This document shows positions 59,022-64,000 of a DNA stretch of 64,000 nt, one piece after another. The stretch spans positions 1 to 64,000 of the forward strand of contig JAEWMQ010000021.1 in NCBI GenBank assembly GCA_023393125.1. The letters run 5' to 3'. The notes below the pieces were generated by a model that was given only the letters and a program-made list of their open reading frames with translations, was not told where the DNA came from and did not search any database. The number at the start of each line of letters is the position of its first letter. Within the stretch, counting starts at the first letter, position 1. The DNA comes from Bacillota bacterium. Its GTDB lineage: Bacteria > Bacillota > Clostridia > Lachnospirales > Cellulosilyticaceae. The translations under genes and the position numbers were made by a program.

Positions 59022-59063
59022 GAAAGGGCTATTACACTTATTTCTTAGTGCAATAGCCCTTTC
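59022..59063. terminator. Terminator between the LysR and antiporter genes
   Basis: Sixteen-base arms GAAAGGGCTATTACAC and GTGCAATAGCCCTTTC with one mismatch, ten-base loop. T-rich bases on both sides are only modest. It would end both convergent transcripts. Nothing else was noted in the gap 58938-59077. Confidence 0.75.
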
Positions 59064-59077
59064 ATTTCAATACGTTG

Positions 59078-60253
59078 TTACTTAGTAAGTAGTTTTTTAT
59101 AAGTACTATCTACTCCTATAGCACCTAATGGCGCCGTTATAAGTATAGCTAATACGGCTACTGTTAAAACCATTTCTCCACATGCTAGTCCCATTGTTAA
59201 AGGAATCCCCCCTATAGCTGCCTGAACAGTTGCCTTGGGTGTGTATGCTAACATACAAAATAGCTTTTCCTTTGCTGTAAGCTTTGTTCCTAATAAGCTT
59301 ATATAAACACCTAGCATACGAATAACTAAAGCACCTAATACCACCATAACGGATAAAATGCCAGCCTTCATAATATAGCTTATGTCTACTGTCGCCCCTA
59401 CTAATACAAATAAAATGACTTCTGCTGCTACCCAAAGTTTATTATATTTAATAGATAGACGTTTTGCTAAAAGGATGTACTTACGATTCAATATAATACC
59501 TAAAGTCATAATCGCTAATAAGCCAGACATCGGTACAATACCTTCCAAACGATGTTCTAACTCTATAAGTAAAAAAGAAATGCTTAAGATGATCAGTATC
59601 TTAAGTGAATCTCGCAGATGCCATTTTTTGAAAAAAGCTACCAAAAGGATGCCCACACCTATACCTACACCTACTCCTATAACAATAGCAATAGGGATTT
59701 GCAGCAAACTTCCTATTGAAACCTCCTCTCCCGAAGCCAAGGCTGTAAATGCTGTAAATAATACAATAACAAATACATCATCCACTGAAGCCCCTGCTAA
59801 AATCAATTGTGGTATACTTTTCTTTACACCATAGCCTTCCTCCATAGAACGTAGCATTCTAGGTACAATAACAGCCGGTGAAACTGCAGCAATAACAGCT
59901 CCCATAATAGCTGCTTCTAATATACTTATCCCTAACAATTGAGTTGCCAAAAAGACAACACCTACTATTTCAAAACAAGCAGGTATAAAGCACATCAAAA
60001 TAGCAGGTCTTCCTACCTTTTTTAAATCCTCTAAATCTAAAGACAAACCTGCTCTTGTTAAAATAATAACTAAAGCTAATTGCCTTAAATCTGGAGAAAT
60101 TCTTAAGATAGATTCATCTAATGCCCCTAATACATAGGGACCTAAAATCATACCTGTTATAATCATCCCCAATAAACTTGGTAATCTTAGCTTATTGAAA
60201 ATAGAACCTAGTAATAAACCCATCAAAAAAATAAGTGCTAAACTTGTAAGCAT
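59078..60253 (-). CDS. Cation/proton antiporter (CPA2-type) under fluoride control
   Basis: About 391 residues, ten or more membrane segments. The N-terminal segment (SLALIFLMGLLLGSIFN) and the central motifs ASVDDVFVIVLFTAF and AAVSPAVIVPRML fit the CPA superfamily; ILTRAGLSLD is the typical 4th helix motif, with APKATVQAAIG at the C-terminal side. The start is ATG 60253 with GGAGGAAG seven bases upstream; a TTG in frame at 60280 is less likely. A fluoride riboswitch precedes it (60312-60375). Antiporters of this kind occur in known fluoride-responsive operons. The ion (Na+, K+, or a fluoride-linked role) is not known. Confidence 0.85.
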   Translation of the reverse strand: MLTSLALIFLMGLLLGSIFNKLRLPSLLGMIITGMILGPYVLGALDESILRISPDLRQLALVIILTRAGLSLDLEDLKKVGRPAILMCFIPACFEIVGVVFLATQLLGISILEAAIMGAVIAAVSPAVIVPRMLRSMEEGYGVKKSIPQLILAGASVDDVFVIVLFTAFTALASGEEVSIGSLLQIPIAIVIGVGVGIGVGILLVAFFKKWHLRDSLKILIILSISFLLIELEHRLEGIVPMSGLLAIMTLGIILNRKYILLAKRLSIKYNKLWVAAEVILFVLVGATVDISYIMKAGILSVMVVLGALVIRMLGVYISLLGTKLTAKEKLFCMLAYTPKATVQAAIGGIPLTMGLACGEMVLTVAVLAILITAPLGAIGVDSTYKKLLTK

Positions 60254-60278
60254 TTGCTCTTCCTCCAATTCCACACGC

Positions 60279-60329
60279 AAAAAAAGCTGATTATCCTGTG
60301 ATTATAGGTTTCACAGAAGTCATCAGCTT
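60279..60329 (-). terminator. Riboswitch-linked terminator in the antiporter leader
   Basis: Minus-strand AAGCTGAT pairs with ATCAGCTT, and inside it CTGTGA pairs with TCACAG, followed by TTTTTTT. The left arm is part of the riboswitch core (GCTGATGACTTCTGTG), so folding of the fluoride-bound aptamer and the terminator exclude each other. Fluoride would stop termination and turn the gene on. Confidence 0.85.
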
Positions 60330-60375
60330 TATAAGCGGTTTAAGTATCAAACTTAGGGAGTACTTCATTCCCTTT
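60312..60375 (-). ncRNA. Fluoride riboswitch (crcB motif)
   Basis: The minus-strand leader contains the crcB-type aptamer: GGGAATGAAGTACTCCC (first stem with loop), then the CTTAAACCGCTT segment, a short stem GCTT-ATAA-AGC, and GCTGATGACTTCTG. GAAGT in the first loop can pair with ACTTC in the 3' part, the pseudoknot of this class. Order and motif sequence agree with the Thermotoga petrophila fluoride aptamer as I remember it. The aptamer starts about 9 bases after the likely transcription start. Confidence 0.85.
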
Positions 60376-60390
60376 ATTCTATTTGTGCTT

Positions 60391-60419
60391 ATTATACTAT
60401 GTTATTGTCCTTATTTCAA
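60391..60419 (-). promoter_or_regulatory. Promoter of the fluoride riboswitch-antiporter unit
   Basis: Minus-strand TTGAAA (60414-60419) and TATAAT (60391-60396) with exactly 17 bases between. It starts transcription about 9 bases before the aptamer. Confidence 0.75.
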
Positions 60420-60601
60420 TCTAAAGTTGTTTTTCTTATGCCATCTTTTTCTATTAGTCACTTGTATATAACTATATCACAAGTAAATGCGTACTTTACA
60501 TTTCTTACCATGAAATTATCATAAAATTATAAATACAATCAACTAATTAATAGTCGATTCTGCTAATCAATATTAATTAGAAAAGAAAAGGGGTATCTAT
60601 T

Positions 60602-60721
60602 ATGCTCAAATCAAAAGTCGGTTATTCTACAAATTCAAACGCCTACACTTCAAGTAAAAAAGCTTTGTTTACAGGTGCTTATAAAGAAAGCAATCTTCCC
60701 CTACTTTCATTCTCTTTATAA
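60602..60721 (+). CDS. 39-residue protein, possible FIST-domain remnant
   Basis: ATG 60602 is preceded by AAAGGGGT with seven bases between; TAA at 60719. The start MLKSKVGYSTNSNAYTSSKK resembles the beginning of FIST-domain proteins (MxKxxVGYSxNxDxYxxG), but the frame ends after 39 codons while FIST proteins have several hundred residues. It may be a degenerate leftover or a real small protein. There is no gene in the remaining gap (60420-60601 and 60722-60891), apart from a likely promoter before the permease at about 60830-60860. Confidence 0.45.
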   Translation: MLKSKVGYSTNSNAYTSSKKALFTGAYKESNLPLLSFSL

Positions 60722-60891
60722 AGTGTTTTATCTTATTATAGCACAATTTTATAACAATCCAAATTTTTCAACATATCCTGCAGTATTTTTCAGCAAATTA
60801 TTTATTATTGATTTATTTTCTAATAGGTATGTTTTTGTTATTTTTACTCACTCTATATAATAAAGACATATTAAGCAAAAGGATGATTTTT

Positions 60892-62232
60892 ATGAGTATT
60901 GATGAAACAAAGAAATCCCCTTCGTTGAAACGTGAATTAGGATTAGGTGCTGCTACTGCTATTGTAGTAGGAAATATGATGGGATCTGGCATCTTCACTT
61001 CACCTCAAACGTTAGCTCTAGTAAGCAATCCCACCACAACCATTTTGGCATGGATCATTACAGGTATTGGCTCTATTCTTTTGGCCCTATCCTTTGCTAA
61101 CTTAGGAGCACTTTATCCTAGTACAGGTGGTCCTATCGTTTATACTGGCCAGGCTTTTGGCCCTTTTATGGCCTTTTTAGTCTCTTGGACTTTCTGGATT
61201 GGTTCTTGGATTGGCAATGCAGCTATTATTACAGCTATTATCCGTTACTTAACCGTATTTTTTCCCACTATCGGTAATAATAATCTCCTTTCCTTTATAA
61301 TATCATCGGCTATTTTATGGACCTTTACTATTATCAATTGCTTAGGTGTTAAACAAGCGGGCTATGTGAGCATTATTAGTAGCATCTTAAAGCTTGGGGT
61401 TATTTTTGTATTTGTTATTATTGCTTTATGGGGTTTTAATCCGAATTATTTATCAACCTACTCTTCTCCTGATGTGCAAGGTTTAAGTTCTCTACCTGCT
61501 GCTATTGCTGTTACTTTATGGTCCTTTATAGGATTAGAAAGTGCTTCTGTTTCAGGTGGTGAGATTAAAAATCCTGCGGTTAATATTAAAAAAAGCACCT
61601 TTTTAGGTACCTTATTTGTGGCTATTATTTATCTTTTTATTTCTGTTATTGCTATGGGAGCTTTGCCACAACAAGAACTAGCCATCTCTAGCGCACCCTT
61701 AGCAAGTATCATCAATCATATTACTGGGGCAACTTGGGGTGGTGCTTTCATTGCACTAGGTATTATTATCTCTGCTGGTGGAGCGCTTTCTGGTTGGGTA
61801 TTAACAACTGCTAGACTCTCTTTTGCAGCAGGTGAGGATCAGCTTTTTCCTCATTTTTTTGCTAAGGTACACTCTAAATATAAAACTCCACATGTCTCAC
61901 TTATTATTACAGGCATCTGTACTAATTTAATGTTAATCCTTAACTATGTATCTAGCTTAACTACCGCTTTTGATTTTATGGTTAATCTGGCTACCTTATC
62001 TTTTATACCAGCCTATGCACTAACAGCTTGTGCAGAAATATTACTCACCATAAAAAAAGAACAGCCTATGAAATTGAGCCGATTCCTAAGCCAAAGCTAC
62101 CTATCGCTAATTGCCTTCTTTTATGCCATTTATATTATTTACGGTTCGGGCGCTGAAGCTGCTATGTGGGTATTCCTTTTAATGTTCATAGGTATTCCTT
62201 TTTATGTTTATCAAAAATCAAGTACATTTTAA
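60892..62232 (+). CDS. APC-family amino acid permease
   Basis: Twelve-segment amino acid or polyamine transporter, about 446 residues. The conserved first segment (AATAIVVGNMMGSGIFTSPQ) carries the family GSGI motif; the segment ATLWSFIGLESASVSGGEIK around residue 205 has the FxGxE-S pattern, and the C-terminal region has YVSSLTTAFDFMVNLAT. The start at 60892 is chosen because AAAGGATG precedes it; the open frame starts at 60808. Substrate and direction (import or exchange) cannot be read. It ends at its own terminator. Confidence 0.9.
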   Translation: MSIDETKKSPSLKRELGLGAATAIVVGNMMGSGIFTSPQTLALVSNPTTTILAWIITGIGSILLALSFANLGALYPSTGGPIVYTGQAFGPFMAFLVSWTFWIGSWIGNAAIITAIIRYLTVFFPTIGNNNLLSFIISSAILWTFTIINCLGVKQAGYVSIISSILKLGVIFVFVIIALWGFNPNYLSTYSSPDVQGLSSLPAAIAVTLWSFIGLESASVSGGEIKNPAVNIKKSTFLGTLFVAIIYLFISVIAMGALPQQELAISSAPLASIINHITGATWGGAFIALGIIISAGGALSGWVLTTARLSFAAGEDQLFPHFFAKVHSKYKTPHVSLIITGICTNLMLILNYVSSLTTAFDFMVNLATLSFIPAYALTACAEILLTIKKEQPMKLSRFLSQSYLSLIAFFYAIYIIYGSGAEAAMWVFLLMFIGIPFYVYQKSSTF

Positions 62233-62246
62233 TATATCTATATAAT

Positions 62247-62284
62247 AAGAAAATGCTATCCATACCATTTGATAGCATTTTCTT
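62247..62284. terminator. Terminator after the permease gene
   Basis: Fourteen-base perfect arms AAGAAAATGCTATC and GATAGCATTTTCTT around a ten-base loop, ending in TTGTTT. Lies 15 bases after the permease stop. Confidence 0.85.
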
Positions 62285-62337
62285 GTTTATATTTTGAATA
62301 TTTCCTATATATCCATTCAATATTTTATGTTTTTGTA

Positions 62338-62352
62338 TTATAATAAATATAT
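62338..62352 (+). promoter_or_regulatory. PerR-box-like site upstream of the ferritin gene
   Basis: TTATAATAAATATAT matches the PerR consensus at 12 of 14 fixed positions and includes a TATAAT -10-like element at 62339-62344. The region is nearly all A and T, so the match could be chance; it gains weight because a similar box lies on the flavodiiron promoter. Confidence 0.35.
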
Positions 62353-62377
62353 AATAAAATATGAAAGAGGTGATTAT

Positions 62378-62890
62378 ATGCTTAAACCAGAAATTTCTGC
62401 CTTAATCAATGATCAAATTAATAAAGAACTATTTTCTGCTTACTTATACTTACATATGGCAAACTATTATACCTTTGAGAATTTATCAGGTTTTGCTAAT
62501 TGGTTCAATGTACAAGTTCAAGAAGAATTAGCTCATGTTAGATTTTTCATTCAGTACTTACAAGATAACGGAGAACCTGTTTCTTTAAAAACAATAGATG
62601 CAGATACTACTGAATTTCAAAACTTTCTTGAACCTTTGCAACTTGCTTTAGAACATGAAAGACTAGTTACTGAATCTATAGAAAATATCTATGCTCATGC
62701 ATTAGAGAAAAAGGATTTTAGAACAACTCAATTTCTAGATTGGTTTATTAAAGAACAAGGTGAAGAAGAAAAGAATGCAGAAGATTTAGTTAAAAAGTTT
62801 GAATTATTTGCCGCTGATGGTAAAGGGCTCTACTTATTAGATACCGAGTTAGCTGCAAGAACTTTTGTTCAACCTACTTTAGTAATTTAG
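62378..62890 (+). CDS. ftnA: Ferritin (bacterial non-heme type)
   Basis: Iron storage protein of about 170 residues from ATG 62378, preceded by AAAGAGGTGAT; the open frame begins at 62294. Ferroxidase ligands appear in NKELFSAYLYLHMANYY (Glu), EELAHVRFF (Glu, His), ENIYAHALEKKDF and FLDWFIKEQGEEEKNAEDLV (Glu). The four-helix bundle length is normal. Ferritin collects iron and so limits peroxide damage in anaerobes; the possible PerR box fits that role. Single gene between two terminators. Confidence 0.93.
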   Translation: MLKPEISALINDQINKELFSAYLYLHMANYYTFENLSGFANWFNVQVQEELAHVRFFIQYLQDNGEPVSLKTIDADTTEFQNFLEPLQLALEHERLVTESIENIYAHALEKKDFRTTQFLDWFIKEQGEEEKNAEDLVKKFELFAADGKGLYLLDTELAARTFVQPTLVI

Positions 62891-62912
62891 TAATGCATAA
62901 CTTACTATAAAT

Positions 62913-62956
62913 AAAAAGGATAGAGAATCTAGACTAATAGATTCTCTATTCTTTTT
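62913..62956. terminator. Bidirectional terminator between ferritin and the radical SAM gene
   Basis: Ten-base perfect inner arms TAGAGAATCT and AGATTCTCTA are extended by AAAAAGGA and TTCTTTTT. A and T runs on both sides make it usable in both directions. Confidence 0.85.
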
Positions 62957-62972
62957 ATAATGCTCTTTCTAT

Positions 62973-63875
62973 TTATACGCCTTGTAAATTAAATTCTGGA
63001 ATAAAACTTTCCTTGGCTGTTTCACCTTCTTGAACAAAGGCTTGTTCAATCCCTAAATGAAGTGCATAATCAATCATACGATTATATTCTCTTTCTGTTA
63101 ACCTACGATTTATCTCTGGATAAGCTTGTAAGTCACAAACTGGTGTAAATTGATTCATAATACTCATATAAATCGTATCACCATATGTCTGATATAAATA
63201 ACGTAGTATGGCGCGCGTATCTTTGGCGTTTCCTGGAAGGCATAAATGCCTTACAATAACTCCCTTTTTCATAAGTCCTGTTTCTTCGTCAAAAATAGGT
63301 GTACCCACTTGACTTACCATTTCAGCAATAGCTTTACTTGCATAGTCAAAATAATTCTTAGCATGAGAATAGCGTTTACTCACTTCACTCTCTTTATATT
63401 TTAAATCTGGTAAGTAAATATCAACATACCCTCTGAGCATCTGTAAGCTTTCTATTCTTTCATAGCCACTGGTATTATAAACAATAGGAAGATCTAGTCC
63501 CTTTTCTTTTGCTATTTTTAAAGCTTCTACAATTTGTGGAATAAAGTGTGTTCCTGTTACTAGATTAATATTATGAGCTCCCTGTTCTTTCAGTTCAAAG
63601 AAAATGTCTGCTAAACGTGCTATAGAAATATTTTTACCTACTTTACTGGTTGCAATTGAGCGGTTCTGACAATAAACACATCCTAAAGTACACCCTGAAA
63701 AAAATACAGTCCCTGAGCCATTTTCACCTGTTAAACAAGGCTCTTCCCATAAATGCAGCGCTGCTCTAGCTATCATTACTTCGCTAGTTTGTTTGCAATA
63801 CCCTTTTTCACCTTTTAGCCGATTGACTCGGCAGTCCCTGGGACACAACTGACACCTCTCTAATATTTCCTTCAT
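62973..63875 (-). CDS. PflX-like radical SAM protein
   Basis: About 300 residues from ATG 63875, which has GGAGG five bases upstream; the frame begins at 63887. A N-terminal Cys motif (CQLCPRDCRVNR) precedes the radical SAM cluster CTLGCVYCQN (CxxxCxxC). The PflX/COG1313 group includes activase-like enzymes of unknown substrate, sometimes called pyruvate formate-lyase activating-like. Later conserved pieces include NTSGYERIESL, DIYLPDLKY and HLCLPGN. No glycyl-radical enzyme sits next to it. Function: a probable activase, not fixed. The window ends 125 bases further without another gene. Confidence 0.88.
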   Translation of the reverse strand: MKEILERCQLCPRDCRVNRLKGEKGYCKQTSEVMIARAALHLWEEPCLTGENGSGTVFFSGCTLGCVYCQNRSIATSKVGKNISIARLADIFFELKEQGAHNINLVTGTHFIPQIVEALKIAKEKGLDLPIVYNTSGYERIESLQMLRGYVDIYLPDLKYKESEVSKRYSHAKNYFDYASKAIAEMVSQVGTPIFDEETGLMKKGVIVRHLCLPGNAKDTRAILRYLYQTYGDTIYMSIMNQFTPVCDLQAYPEINRRLTEREYNRMIDYALHLGIEQAFVQEGETAKESFIPEFNLQGV

Positions 63876-64000
63876 TCTTACCTCCATTTATCATAAAAAA
63901 TGCTTTTCAATAGTTTTTAGGTAGAATTCTATTCTAATGAAAATTTTTATGAGTGAAAGAAAAACTCAGCAGGATTCTCTATATTAAAGATTTGAGCTAA

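Noticed and set aside
59106..59834. Frames of 109 (minus) and 150 (plus) codons inside the antiporter gene
   Set aside because: Antisense or out-of-frame shadows of a membrane protein gene with clear family motifs.
1..64000. CRISPR arrays, tRNA and rRNA genes
   Set aside because: No series of equal-spaced identical direct repeats outside the decapeptide gene, no cloverleaf with conserved TTCGAATC-type loop, and no rRNA core sequence was noticed while reading; a tRNAscan or Infernal run would be needed to be sure.

Overview
This window looks like a chromosomal segment of a low-GC, strictly anaerobic, Gram-positive Clostridia bacterium. The evidence is the strong Shine-Dalgarno sites throughout, a glmS ribozyme, pyruvate:ferredoxin oxidoreductase, a flavodiiron protein, class III ribonucleotide reductase, the PdaA cortex deacetylase and a YesM/YesN-LplABC style sugar uptake locus. 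My best guess is the Lachnospiraceae, possibly near Cellulosilyticum; that genus is an inference and was not checked. No rRNA, tRNA or CRISPR array was seen. The only mobile element is a transposase gene at the left edge.

Layout. 1-1540: IS1182-family transposase with its own terminators. 1551-9985 (all minus): a carbohydrate uptake and sensing locus made of a solute-binding protein with no lipobox, a YesM-type kinase, a YesN-type AraC regulator, two LplB/LplC-like permeases and a DUF3502-type lipoprotein. No ATPase is present, so a shared one must be encoded elsewhere. 10182-13596: clpB behind a ribbon-helix-helix protein, with a nested palindrome on their promoter. 13708-26597: cell envelope and housekeeping genes (PdaA, a GtrB-like glycosyltransferase, GlmS under a glmS ribozyme, a Pro/Thr-repeat secreted protein, a transglutaminase-like protein, SulP, a DUF815 ATPase, an aminotransferase, a YkuD L,D-transpeptidase). 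26625-32190: an M16C peptidase, a secreted protein of unknown function and a multidomain HNH nuclease. 32594-37630: PFOR and a flavodiiron protein in divergent orientation, the latter behind a consensus promoter that carries a PerR-like box. 37738-42039: DUF488, a 56-residue protein behind a LexA box, and a pair of von Willebrand A proteins. 42185-47592: an anaerobic nucleotide operon nrdD-nrdG-dut-nrdD with two nrdD paralogues. 47985-55991: small housekeeping genes (DUF1653, MnmM/YtqB, an amidohydrolase, RF3, a CofE-like protein, an RpiB-like protein, a ferredoxin). 56123-58937: an OadB-type sodium pump subunit flanked by three hydrophobic proteins of 32, 43 and 37 residues, divergent from a LysR regulator. 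59022-64000: a cation/proton antiporter behind a fluoride riboswitch, an amino acid permease, a ferritin and a PflX-like radical SAM protein.

The most interesting items are: (1) the OadB-microprotein-LysR locus, which has no biotin or carboxyltransferase subunit nearby; (2) the fluoride (crcB-motif) riboswitch with an overlapping terminator in front of the antiporter; (3) the SOS-type promoter in front of a 56-residue protein; (4) the RHH-clpB unit with its symmetric operator; and (5) the PerR-like box on the flavodiiron promoter. All functions are inferred from sequence motifs read by eye; no database search was run.
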